From Prevotellaceae bacterium (GTDB lineage Bacteria; Bacteroidota; Bacteroidia; Bacteroidales; Bacteroidaceae), in NCBI GenBank assembly GCA_022508665.1, contig JAFLUT010000003.1, positions 37,510 to 101,509 on the forward strand: a stretch of 64,000 nucleotides of DNA. Direction: 5' to 3'. The notes beneath the pieces were generated by a model. The model had not been told where the DNA came from, made no database searches, and saw only the letters and a list, made by a program, of their open reading frames with translations. The first letter of the stretch is position 1; the number at the start of each line of letters is the position of its first letter. Below, piece by piece: positions 1-7,815 of this stretch. The position numbers were made by a program, and so were the translations under genes.

Positions 1-1
1 A

Positions 2-688
2 CCGCATTTTGTCAGCCAAGAAGAATTCGCAAAGGAAATGTCGGCTGCAATGGCTGATATAAAAAAAATGGCTCGCATAAAAGGGTTTATAGTAAATGGG
101 AATACAAAAGTGCGGCAAACGCGCTACCAAACAAAAGATGTACCAATCAATACCGTTCTTGACTATGTTAGCGGCAACTCCGGGCTGACAGAAGAATTTT
201 TGTATAATAACATTGGTTTGGAAGGACAAAGATATAAAATACTGTCAAGCGCCACAAAGGCAGAAAACCAACTCGGAGAGATACCGAAGTGCAAAATAAA
301 AAAACAGGAGTTGAAAGTTTTTGAAGATAAAGAGGGCTTGTTAGTCATTCGTAAAGGAAAGGCTGGCAAAACATATTTTCTGCAACCGGGGAAATACACC
401 CTGAACGATGATGCCTATATTTTATATGTAAAACCTCAATGCCCCTATCAGATTAATCTGAAATGGCTGTCGCTGCAATACCGTTCAGAGTTTTTAGCAT
501 ACGCTTCATCCTCTGACAATGGCACATGGAACATGACAGGCTTTTTCAATGGTGTGAAGATTGACATTCCAGAATACGAAGAACAGATTCGACTTGTCAA
601 AATGTATGAAGACACCGAAAAGTTACAGGAACAGATAGAGGCTGTTCAAAACAGAATTGCAAACCTCTGCAATAAAGAAATATCATAG
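2..688 (+). CDS. Restriction specificity (S) domain protein, 5' end outside window
   Basis: This is the C-terminal part of a target-recognition protein of a type I (or type IIG/HsdM-S fusion) restriction-modification system. The frame is open to the first base of the window, so the true start lies upstream; the first internal ATG is at 38. The visible part has one target-recognition domain (motifs such as NGTWNMTGFFNGVKIDIPEYEEQ) followed by a helical segment (YEDTEKLQEQIEAVQNRI), the usual arrangement in S subunits, where the helix spaces the recognition domains. The IPEYEEQ motif before the helix is typical of HsdS C-termini. Partner methylase and nuclease genes would lie upstream, outside the window. 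The gene ends 14 bp from the stop of a convergent gene. The family is fairly certain; whether it is a separate subunit or the tail of a fused enzyme cannot be told. Confidence 0.7.
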   Translation, partial: PHFVSQEEFAKEMSAAMADIKKMARIKGFIVNGNTKVRQTRYQTKDVPINTVLDYVSGNSGLTEEFLYNNIGLEGQRYKILSSATKAENQLGEIPKCKIKKQELKVFEDKEGLLVIRKGKAGKTYFLQPGKYTLNDDAYILYVKPQCPYQINLKWLSLQYRSEFLAYASSSDNGTWNMTGFFNGVKIDIPEYEEQIRLVKMYEDTEKLQEQIEAVQNRIANLCNKEIS

Positions 689-702
689 ATCAGCGCTCCT
701 TG

Positions 703-1578
703 TCAGGACTTTTTCAGCGAGTTCAGTTTTTCTGCAATTTTCTCAAGTCTTGTTTCAAAAGCATCCATTTGCTGTGGTTGATAGACAATGCTGTCGGCGA
801 TATTGATGGTCACGCTGGAGTTTTCCCCACAGGTAATATATGAACGACTGCCAACAGGTTTTATGCACTGGCTGCCTACGCCAACTTCGGCGCTGCCTTC
901 AACAAGAGCATTGAGTCTCGGATTGCCTTCATCAAGATGCAGTGTGCCAGTCGGCGCTTTCATGTATATGATGGGTGCACAGTTGGTGTCTTCACTGAGG
1001 GTTTTATAGTCGAGGTATGGCCCAACTTTGTCTGATACGCGAGGAAGATTTTTGCGTGGAAAGATAAATTTAATTTCTTTGATACCTTTGGGGTATTTGG
1101 CGACAGTTTTCCAGAAGTTGCGCGGATTGCTCGCAGCCCATATATCTATGTAGAGGCTGTAACTTTTCATGTGGCGTCGGAAGATGTTCTTCAGAATGTT
1201 TTTTACAACATCAGGGTTGGTAAAGGCGTGATTGTTTTCTATAAGAATACGCTGGACATCCTTGCGGTTGTCAACGATGACTATGCAACTGGGATGGTCT
1301 TTCTCCTGCCTCTTCTTGAAATTCTCTTCGATTGTCACACTCTTTTCGTTGTCAATCTGGAATATGACAATGTTCCCTTCGTCCATAAGAATGTTGATAT
1401 AGTGCCTTGTTTTATGATAAAAAGATTTTCCTTGGCTGATGGAGAAAAAACGCTGAAAGAACTCTTGTTTGTGTATCATTGGGTCTTCCCCATCTTTTAG
1501 CAGATTGTTGTCCAATGGTAATTGGGGATGCCCTATTATTGGACCAAAGGAATAGTTGTAAACTTTGTACGTTGACAT
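703..1578 (-). CDS. Hypothetical protein in accessory region
   Basis: About 291 residues, family not recognised. I chose the internal ATG at 1578 (MSTYKVYNYSFG), because the 25 codons upstream of it are basic and run into the divergent promoter region. The protein has no signal peptide or clear membrane segment. Visible points are a hydrophobic strand followed by a charged stretch (HPSCIVIVDNRKDVQRIL, about residues 94-111), a second strand (IKEIKFIFPRKNLP) and a Gly/Ser-rich C-terminal part (VGVGSQCIKPVGSRSY) ending in a short coiled coil. The arrangement reminded me loosely of RexA/DUF4747-type proteins linked to phage exclusion, but that is only an impression. It sits between a restriction specificity gene and another unknown gene and is transcribed divergently from the latter. 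Confidence 0.6.
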   Translation of the reverse strand: MSTYKVYNYSFGPIIGHPQLPLDNNLLKDGEDPMIHKQEFFQRFFSISQGKSFYHKTRHYINILMDEGNIVIFQIDNEKSVTIEENFKKRQEKDHPSCIVIVDNRKDVQRILIENNHAFTNPDVVKNILKNIFRRHMKSYSLYIDIWAASNPRNFWKTVAKYPKGIKEIKFIFPRKNLPRVSDKVGPYLDYKTLSEDTNCAPIIYMKAPTGTLHLDEGNPRLNALVEGSAEVGVGSQCIKPVGSRSYITCGENSSVTINIADSIVYQPQQMDAFETRLEKIAEKLNSLKKS

Positions 1579-1673
1579 AAATTCATATCTTTTTATTGCA
1601 ATATTACGACATTTTCTAAACTTTTTCGCATCTTTGCAATGAAAAACAAACAAAATCGTATAAAAAATGATAT

Positions 1674-2579
1674 ATGTATAAAAGATTTACCAAAAACGAG
1701 TGCAAAAAATTACGAAACGAGTGTTATTATGATGACCCGCTTTTCGTTACATATATTAATTCTCTAAATGATTTTTCTCTGAAATATCATGATTTGGGTG
1801 CAGAAGAAATTTGGAACGAGGCAAGGAGGTACGCACGCCAATTAGGTAAAGCAAAAAGACCAGATAAAGAGGTAAGTGCCATATATAACGAACTTGTGGA
1901 GAGATATACGGTTTTTCTGGAGAAAGGCGTTCCGCGCAGTCGTACGGAAGAGGAAAGTGAGCGCACGGCTGTATGTGTGCTGATGTGCATTTTGTACATG
2001 CTATGTACCACAGAAGACGAACAAAACCCTTACGACAGAGTGTGTGTTGCTATCGGTAACAAAATATCTAAGCATTTTATTGTCAGAGAGATTTATGACA
2101 GCCAAAGAAGTGCCGAAAAGGATGAAGAAAATAACGGTGTGGTAGTTCCTTTTAAGGACTATATGAAAGAGGCAGAGGCGGTAGAAATAGAAATAAAAAT
2201 GGCGCAGGAAAAGTTGCAACAAACAAGTGTGTGTATCAGACGCAAATTTCTTGAAACTGAATTGGGGGCTAAAATAGGAAAAACACAGTTTGAATTGCTG
2301 ATAGATGATATTTTGGGCATTGATGGCTTACTGGACAGTATGATGGATTCGGAGTTTAGCGGTTTCACGGAGTTCAACAGAACATTGTTTTGCAATATAA
2401 TTGGCATGATGAAGAGAGGGAATATCCTTTCGTTTTCATACGACAAATTGAGCAAAAATTTAGGTTTTGGAGTGTCAGTTAAGAGTTATTTGATGACGGA
2501 TGTGTCTAAACATTCACGCTATTTAAGCAAACACAAACGTCAAATAGATGAAATCATAAAAAAATACGCTGTTGTATAA
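1674..2579 (+). CDS. Hypothetical protein, Bacteroidales accessory family
   Basis: A cytoplasmic protein of 301 residues with no recognised catalytic motif. The N-terminal part is helical and charged (residues 1-90). A short hydrophobic Cys-rich helix follows (AVCVLMCILYMLCTTEDEQN, about 100-119), then a glutamate/lysine-rich middle and a C-terminal segment (FNRTLFCNIIGMMKRGNILS) that ends in a basic helix (SKHKRQIDEIIKKYA). From memory, this C-terminal pattern recurs in proteins of unknown function found in accessory regions of Bacteroides and Prevotella; I cannot assign a role. The start at 1674 is the first ATG of the frame, 96 bp from the start of the divergent gene. A weak -7-like box (CATCTTTG, 1629-1636) lies upstream. 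The sequence is AT-rich compared with the next module. Confidence 0.6.
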   Translation: MYKRFTKNECKKLRNECYYDDPLFVTYINSLNDFSLKYHDLGAEEIWNEARRYARQLGKAKRPDKEVSAIYNELVERYTVFLEKGVPRSRTEEESERTAVCVLMCILYMLCTTEDEQNPYDRVCVAIGNKISKHFIVREIYDSQRSAEKDEENNGVVVPFKDYMKEAEAVEIEIKMAQEKLQQTSVCIRRKFLETELGAKIGKTQFELLIDDILGIDGLLDSMMDSEFSGFTEFNRTLFCNIIGMMKRGNILSFSYDKLSKNLGFGVSVKSYLMTDVSKHSRYLSKHKRQIDEIIKKYAVV

Positions 2580-2726
2580 ATGGTTTAGGAATGGTTCTAA
2601 AATGGTTATGGTGGTTACAGGAGAGGAATAATTGTGTTATCAGTCTATTTAATAGTCGGTTAGGTATAGTATTGAAATAACTGAAAAATACAATTAAATT
2701 CGTTTTAAGAGCCTATAAAGACCCTG

Positions 2727-2734
2727 TACCTTTG
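2727..2734 (+). promoter_or_regulatory. -7 promoter box for the VirE_N module
   Basis: TACCTTTG matches the Bacteroidota -7 consensus TAnnTTTG exactly. Transcription would start at about 2740, inside the left arm of the hairpin that follows. No good -33 TTTG is visible at the usual distance. Confidence 0.65.
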
Positions 2735-2796
2735 CACCGTCGAAAGGAAAAAGAAGCACTTGAAATGGCTTCTGAACTTTCGAGGGTGCATTTTTT
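2733..2796 (+). terminator. Terminator-like attenuator hairpin at the start of the leader
   Basis: The left arm TGCACCGTCGAAAG (2733-2746) pairs with CTTTCGAGGGTGCA (2777-2790) with a single mismatch. An inner stem AGAAGC (2752-2757) / GCTTCT (2768-2773) closes the top. T6 follows directly at 2791-2796, the form of an intrinsic terminator. It starts at the promoter's -7 box, so a transcript beginning near 2740 still keeps 7 outer base pairs plus the inner stem. A 15-codon ORF (2765-2812, MASELSRVHFLYPHV) overlaps the right arm and could act as a leader peptide; that role is inference. Confidence 0.55.
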
Positions 2797-2931
2797 GTAC
2801 CCGCACGTTTGAAAAGACCCAACAACCTCTCGCGGACATGGGGAATGTGGTTGCAAACACATCTTCGTCGACTACGGCAAAGTGCGGCACGATGCTTTCA
2901 TTTTTTTACAAGACTTACAAAGAAAAAAATT
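2797..2931 (+). other. Remaining 5' leader of the VirE_N module
   Basis: About 135 nt between the hairpin and the first likely start codon (2932). ORFs read through it in two frames, but neither looks like a conserved protein and both conflict with the downstream gene start. CCGCAC (2801-2806) and GTGCGG (2882-2887) could pair over a distance. It is probably an untranslated leader. Confidence 0.35.
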
Positions 2932-3351
2932 ATGAAAAGAATTATTTTCAATCAAGACGTTTATATGGAGACGCAGACAGTGTTCTTTCAGAGCGGAGAC
3001 ATCTACATCTATCCTTGTGCCTTTGAGCACGGACGGAGCATCGTGGCGGGCGGTCGCAAGGCGAGCCAGCAGGGGCGGATGGTGACAGATGATTCGGGTA
3101 CGAGCCATTTCCGCCCATACGCAAAGGCGGGCGGAAGCCGATACACGCATCTGTTCCGCACGCAACACGGGGAGGTGAAGGAGACTGCCGACAGCATGAT
3201 TTTCACGCTTCGTTTCCCAAAGAGGTTGGGGGCGGAACTCATTGAGAGGCTGCATCTTGAGGAGACTAATGAGCATGCAGAGTTTTTTATGGCTATGTGC
3301 AAGAGGAATGACGGGGTGATGGCGAAGGAAGAGAAGGAGGAGAGAGTATGA
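2932..3351 (+). CDS. Small hypothetical protein preceding the VirE_N gene
   Basis: About 139 residues when started at the ATG at 2932 (MKRIIFNQDVYMETQ). Longer frames would run back through the leader hairpin and give a basic sequence with no protein character. The protein has a beta-rich N-terminus (VYMETQTVFFQSGDIYIYP), an Arg/Gly-rich middle and a helical C-terminal half. I do not recognise the family. The stop overlaps the start of the next gene (ATGA at 3348-3351), so the two are translationally coupled, and the product probably works with the primase/helicase-like protein. Base composition is GC-rich like the next gene and unlike the AT-rich genes to the left. Confidence 0.6.
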   Translation: MKRIIFNQDVYMETQTVFFQSGDIYIYPCAFEHGRSIVAGGRKASQQGRMVTDDSGTSHFRPYAKAGGSRYTHLFRTQHGEVKETADSMIFTLRFPKRLGAELIERLHLEETNEHAEFFMAMCKRNDGVMAKEEKEERV

Positions 3352-5621
3352 GTGTGCATGTGATTTATTACGAGGGCGGGGCGAAGAAGATGCGTCCTGT
3401 GCTTACACGGAGGGAATATCTGGAGTTGCGTGGGAGCGTGAGGCAGAGAACGGTGCTGTCTCTTGTCCGCCACGGGGACTCGCGGCAGAAGCAAAATCTT
3501 GTGCAGATGAACTACTCGTGTCTGCCGGGAGAGGACGGTGCGTTGAAGGGGTGCAGGACGGCGAGCCGCTCGGTGGGGATGGACATTGACTTTGTGGCTG
3601 ACAGGTCGATGACGGACGAGGAGCAGATGTTGTGGAAGGAGGAGCAGATGAGGCGTGTGCCAGAACTGGTGCTGGACAAGAAAGAGGAGTTGGGTCTGCT
3701 CATGCTGGAGAGGTCGGCATCGAAGGGGTTTCACGTCGTGTTCCGTCGCCGTGCTGAACTCTCGCAGGAGGAGAATCTGCGGTGGGCGAGCGAGGTGCTG
3801 GGCGTGAAGTATGACGAGGGGGCGAAGGACATCACAAGGGTGTTTTTCACTACGTCGGCGAGCGAGGAGGATTTGCTGTTTCTTGACGACGAGGTGTTTG
3901 ACGTTGCACCGTTGCAGTGTTGCAGTTCTCCGAAGGAGTGTGAGCCGCAGCAGGAGAAGGGTGGTGCGACGGTGCAGGAGCGGAAGGAGGTGTGTCGCGA
4001 TGCCGCTGCCACTTACAACGGCATGCTGTTCTCCGACATCATCGCGAAATACTGGGAGATGTTCAACGACGGCAAAGAGCCGTGTGAGGGCGACCGCAAC
4101 GTGAAGACCTACGAGTTGGCGATGACGCTGAGGAGCATCTGCGACTATTCGCTGGAGAGGATGCTTGCCGTCATTCCCAACTACTGGGGCGAAGAGAATG
4201 TGGAGGAATGGCGACGGACGGTGGAGAACACGCTGAAGGAGCCGCGCAAGGGGATGCCTTACCGACTAAAGCAGGTGCTGAATGCTATGAAAGAGACTGC
4301 TGGGGTGAGGGCGTGCGGCGGTACGATGACTACGCCTCCTCCGATGCCTAAGCGGCTGCCGAAACTCATCGGGCTGCTCACACGCAACGTGCCGTCGTTC
4401 TACAAGCCTGCTGTGGCAAACGCTGTGTTTCCCGCCCTTGCCGCACATCTGCACGGGGTGAAGTTCCGCTACTGGGACAATGTGGAACACGAGGCCACGT
4501 TCATGAATGTGCTGATTGGGCGGCAGTCAATCGGCAAGGGGTCCATTAAGAAGCCCATCGAGTTCATCATGGAGGACATCCGTCTGCGTGACCTGCCTAA
4601 CCGCAAGAGGGAGGCGGAGTGGAAGCAGAAGAACCCCTACGCGAAGCAGAAGAAGGAGCCACGTCCGACGGACATCTGCGTTCAGATGCTCATCGACAAC
4701 CTGACGGATGCCGTGTTCAACCAGCGTATAGTGGATGCTCACAACAATGGGCAGAGGTACATCTACACTATCGTGGACGAGATTGACTCGCTGAAAAAGG
4801 TGACATCGCGAGGCACGGTGGACGAGGTGGGGCTGCTCATCCGCAAGGCGTTCGACAATTCGCTGGCAGGGCAGGAGCGTGTGGGTGCCGACTCGGTGAG
4901 CGGAATTGCGCCGCTGAGGTGGAACTTCAACGCTTCGACCACTCCTCCTAATGCACGCCGCTTCTTCTCGAAGATGGTGAACGACGGTACGGTGAGCCGG
5001 CTCGACATCAGCACTATCATCTGTCCTGACGACGATGAGGATGCGGTGCCTATTCTTGGCATCTACGACAATGTTTTTGCTGAGGAACTGAAGCCTTACA
5101 TCGACCGGCTCGAAGCCGCAAGCGGTCTCATAGAATGTCAGCAGTCACGGAAACTCGCACTCGATATGAGGAGGGAGAACCGCGACACGGCACGGCTGTA
5201 TGACTCGGAGGCATACAAGGTGTTTTCCTATCGTGCCAATGTCATCGCGTGGCTCAAGGGTATGCTTCTCTACGTTGCTCATGGCTACAAGTGGGACAGG
5301 ACGATTGCCGACTTCGTGAGGTGGACGGAGCAGTATAACTTGTGGTGCAAGATGCTCTACTTCGGCACTCAGATGGAGAGGGAACTGCGTGAGGAGGTGG
5401 AGATGCAGCGTCAGTCGGGTCCTCAGAACTTGCTTGAACTGCTGCCCGACGAGTTCACACGCGAGCAATACAGGCAGATGCGTCAGTGTCAAGGTCGCAC
5501 GGGCGATGGCGACAGCACATTACGCAGTTGGACAAAGCGGGGCTACGTTGCATACGACGATGTGAGTGGCGGATATGTGAAAACGGAGGAATATAAGCGT
5601 AACATCAGGGGGAAGGTGTGA
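3348..5621 (+). CDS. VirE_N (BT4734-like) primase/helicase-like protein
   Basis: A protein of 757 residues with the two-part build of the Bacteroidota 'VirE N-terminal domain' family. The N-terminal half (about 50-210) is BT4734-like, a primase-like region containing MDIDFVADRSM. The C-terminal half is a P-loop ATPase resembling DUF3987/D5-type helicases. The Walker A-like motif is IGRQSIGKGS (about 390-400), Walker B is YTIVDEIDSL (about 475-483), and FNASTTP follows as a possible sensor. Such proteins are thought to act in replication of mobile or integrated DNA; the real role is unknown. It overlaps the preceding small gene by 4 bp and is followed by a strong terminator at 5700. Base composition is clearly GC-rich, unlike genes upstream, which suggests a separate origin. 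No integrase lies nearby. Confidence 0.75.
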   Translation: MSVHVIYYEGGAKKMRPVLTRREYLELRGSVRQRTVLSLVRHGDSRQKQNLVQMNYSCLPGEDGALKGCRTASRSVGMDIDFVADRSMTDEEQMLWKEEQMRRVPELVLDKKEELGLLMLERSASKGFHVVFRRRAELSQEENLRWASEVLGVKYDEGAKDITRVFFTTSASEEDLLFLDDEVFDVAPLQCCSSPKECEPQQEKGGATVQERKEVCRDAAATYNGMLFSDIIAKYWEMFNDGKEPCEGDRNVKTYELAMTLRSICDYSLERMLAVIPNYWGEENVEEWRRTVENTLKEPRKGMPYRLKQVLNAMKETAGVRACGGTMTTPPPMPKRLPKLIGLLTRNVPSFYKPAVANAVFPALAAHLHGVKFRYWDNVEHEATFMNVLIGRQSIGKGSIKKPIEFIMEDIRLRDLPNRKREAEWKQKNPYAKQKKEPRPTDICVQMLIDNLTDAVFNQRIVDAHNNGQRYIYTIVDEIDSLKKVTSRGTVDEVGLLIRKAFDNSLAGQERVGADSVSGIAPLRWNFNASTTPPNARRFFSKMVNDGTVSRLDISTIICPDDDEDAVPILGIYDNVFAEELKPYIDRLEAASGLIECQQSRKLALDMRRENRDTARLYDSEAYKVFSYRANVIAWLKGMLLYVAHGYKWDRTIADFVRWTEQYNLWCKMLYFGTQMERELREEVEMQRQSGPQNLLELLPDEFTREQYRQMRQCQGRTGDGDSTLRSWTKRGYVAYDDVSGGYVKTEEYKRNIRGKV

Positions 5622-5699
5622 CGATGAGTGACAGCGTTGCAGTTGTTGCAGTTTTTTTTCTCCATGCTATTAGTGACTGATGCGACACTTTGTCATGCC

Positions 5700-5733
5700 G
5701 ATGCCAGTGTTTTGCCACACTGGCATCTTTTTT
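5700..5733 (+). terminator. Intrinsic terminator after the VirE_N gene
   Basis: GATGCCAGTGT (5700-5710) and ACACTGGCATC (5717-5727) form a perfect 11-bp stem with loop TTTGCC, followed by T6. It ends the VirE_N transcript and lies 35 bp before grpE. Confidence 0.85.
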
Positions 5734-5768
5734 GTTGCTTTCACAACAACTAAAAACAATAACATATT

Positions 5769-6338
5769 ATGGCAGAAAATATAAAAGATGAAGAACTCGT
5801 GAACGAGGAGGTGAACGAGGAGACTGTGACAGATGAAGGCACAGGAGAGGAAAGTCAAAAGGAAGAACAAAAGGAACTCACTCCTGAGGAGAAGATTGCC
5901 GCTCTTGAGGCACAAATAGCAGAACTGAAAACGCAGCAACTGTATAAAGTGGCGGAGTTCGACAACTTCCGCAAGCGTGTGATGCAGGAGAAGGCTGAAC
6001 TCATCAAGAACGGAGGTGCAAAGGTCATCACGACATTGCTCCCTGTTGTGGATGACCTTGAAAGAGCGCAGCAGAACATGGACAAATTCGAGGATGTTGC
6101 TGCCGTAAAGGAAGGACTAAACCTCATCATTGACAAATTCCTGAAGCAGTTGGCTCAAGAGGGTCTGAAAAAGATGGATGTGGTAGGTCAGCCGTTTGAT
6201 GCCGACTATCACGAAGCCATTGCGATGGTGCCGGGATTGCCCGAAGACCAAAAAGGCAAGGTGATTGACTGCATGACCGCGGGATATATGCTGAACGACA
6301 AGGTTATCCGCTACGCAAAAGTGGCTGTGGCTGAATAA
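5769..6338 (+). CDS. grpE: Nucleotide exchange factor GrpE
   Basis: GrpE releases ADP from DnaK, resetting the Hsp70 folding cycle in the cytoplasm. The 189-residue protein has the usual form. An acidic, disordered N-terminus (1-45) is followed by a long coiled coil (EEKIAALEAQIAELKTQQ) with the conserved EFDNFRKR segment. The C-terminal beta domain includes GQPFDADYHEA and the final motif GYMLNDKVIRYAKVAV. It is followed after 24 bp by dnaJ, the standard pairing. dnaK is not in the window. No CIRCE-type inverted repeat is visible upstream. The start is the only good ATG after the terminator of the previous module. Function is very secure. Confidence 0.96.
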   Translation: MAENIKDEELVNEEVNEETVTDEGTGEESQKEEQKELTPEEKIAALEAQIAELKTQQLYKVAEFDNFRKRVMQEKAELIKNGGAKVITTLLPVVDDLERAQQNMDKFEDVAAVKEGLNLIIDKFLKQLAQEGLKKMDVVGQPFDADYHEAIAMVPGLPEDQKGKVIDCMTAGYMLNDKVIRYAKVAVAE

Positions 6339-6362
6339 CAATGACAGAACGACATTGACATT

Positions 6363-7523
6363 ATGGCAAAGAGAGATTTCTACGAGGTGCTGGGAGTGTC
6401 TAAGACCGCTTCTGACGACGAGATAAAGAAGGCCTACAAGAAGATGGCCATCAAGTACCATCCCGACCGCAATCCCGGTAACAAGGAGGCGGAGGAAAAG
6501 TTTAAGGAAGCGGCAGAGGCATACGATGTGCTTCGCGACCCTCAGAAACGACAGCAGTACGACCGCTTCGGGCCCGATGCTTTCTCGCCCGGTGCAGGTG
6601 GTTTCGGTGGAGGTGCGGGAATGTCGATGGACGACATTTTCAGCATGTTTGGCGACATCTTCGGAGGTGGAGGCTTCGGCGGATTTAGCGGTTTCGGTGG
6701 CGGTGGAGGTCAGCGTCGCAAACCTGTGTATAAGGGACAGGATTTGCGTATGCGTATTGAACTCGACCTCAACGAGATTGTGAATGGAGTGACGAAGAAA
6801 TTTAACGTGCGTACAGATGTTAAATGCTCTCACTGCAACGGCACAGGCTCAGAAGACGGACAAGAAGCGACTTGCTCCACATGTAACGGTCAAGGCGTTG
6901 TGTACAGAACTCGTCAGACGATGCTTGGCATAATGCAGACCCAAAACGTGTGCGACACTTGCGGTGGCGAGGGTACTGTCATCAAAAACAAATGTAAACA
7001 CTGTAACGGCGAAGGCATCGTGAAGGGCGAGAAGCAGGTGGAGATAGAACTTCCAGCTGGACTTGTCGAGGGATACGCGTACAACTTTCAAGGAAAAGGA
7101 GGAGCAGGTCGCAGAGGCGGCGTAGATGGCGACCTTCAAATTCTTGTTCACGAAAAACCTCATCCCGACCTTGTGCGTGACGGATGCGACCTTGTGTATA
7201 ACCTTCTGCTCACCATTCCGCAAGCGGTACTCGGCACATCTCTCGAAGTTCCCACCCACGACGGCAAGGCGAAAATCACCATCCCCGCAGGTACACAGCC
7301 CGGCACGGTGCTGCGGTTGAAAAACAAGGGTATTCCAGATATCAACGGCTATTCTCATCAGCGAGGCGACCAAATTGTCAATGTCTCCGTGTATATGCCA
7401 GAGACGCTGACAAAAGAGGAGCGGAAGGCTATCGAAACTCTTGCCGGAAGCGAGAATGTTGCTCCTTCGAGTGGCATCAAGGACAAGATTTTTAAGCATT
7501 TCCGTGCATACTTCAAGAAATAA
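6363..7523 (+). CDS. dnaJ: Chaperone protein DnaJ
   Basis: DnaJ is the Hsp40 co-chaperone that delivers unfolded clients to DnaK and stimulates its ATPase. The 386 residues show all parts of a type I DnaJ. The J-domain (1-68) has the catalytic HPD in YHPDRNPG. A Gly/Phe-rich linker follows (about 75-115). Four CxxCxGxG zinc-finger repeats ([32 protein letters not shown]) span about 157-220, and two C-terminal substrate-binding beta domains complete the protein. Length matches the family. It is co-directional with grpE with a 24-bp gap, very likely one operon. A hairpin at 7546-7590 may end the transcript. Confidence 0.97.
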   Translation: MAKRDFYEVLGVSKTASDDEIKKAYKKMAIKYHPDRNPGNKEAEEKFKEAAEAYDVLRDPQKRQQYDRFGPDAFSPGAGGFGGGAGMSMDDIFSMFGDIFGGGGFGGFSGFGGGGGQRRKPVYKGQDLRMRIELDLNEIVNGVTKKFNVRTDVKCSHCNGTGSEDGQEATCSTCNGQGVVYRTRQTMLGIMQTQNVCDTCGGEGTVIKNKCKHCNGEGIVKGEKQVEIELPAGLVEGYAYNFQGKGGAGRRGGVDGDLQILVHEKPHPDLVRDGCDLVYNLLLTIPQAVLGTSLEVPTHDGKAKITIPAGTQPGTVLRLKNKGIPDINGYSHQRGDQIVNVSVYMPETLTKEERKAIETLAGSENVAPSSGIKDKIFKHFRAYFKK

Positions 7524-7545
7524 AAACGCCTTCTTGTAAATTGGT

Positions 7546-7590
7546 GAAAGCCCTCTGATAGTGTCAGCATTGTCGGAGGGCTTTCCTTGT
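7546..7590 (+). terminator. Probable terminator after dnaJ
   Basis: GAAAGCCCTC (7546-7555) pairs with GAGGGCTTTC (7576-7585), leaving a 20-nt loop. Only a weak T-rich tail (CTTGTATT) follows, so termination may be partial. Confidence 0.55.
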
Positions 7591-7679
7591 ATTCTATGTT
7601 AGTTTTTCTTTTGTTTGGTATTACATTCCATTTTTGGCTTGTATTCATGTTTTTTTGTCGTACAAAAATATGGGTGTAT

Positions 7680-7712
7680 TTTGTGTTTTGAGGAAAAAAA
7701 GATGTAACTTTG
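7680..7712 (+). promoter_or_regulatory. Bacteroidota promoter upstream of the DUF1573 gene
   Basis: TTTG (7680-7683) and TAACTTTG (7705-7712) are separated by 21 nt, a good match to the -33/-7 arrangement of Bacteroidota promoters. It probably drives the operon from the DUF1573 gene onward. The rest of the 7591-7788 gap is AT-rich and shows nothing else. Confidence 0.6.
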
Positions 7713-7815
7713 TGGGCAAAAAGGTTGGGGGAAAGAAAAAATATGTTGTAGATATACTTTATTTGATATATAGAAAAACAATAATAAGATGAGAAAATAC
7801 GTTATAGATGATATT

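Noticed and set aside
2760..3026. 88-codon frame starting in the leader of the VirE_N module
   Set aside because: It reads through the hairpin and overlaps the start of the small gene in another frame; the product has no protein-like conservation I can see, and the ATG at 2932 gives a better gene with coupled stop/start.
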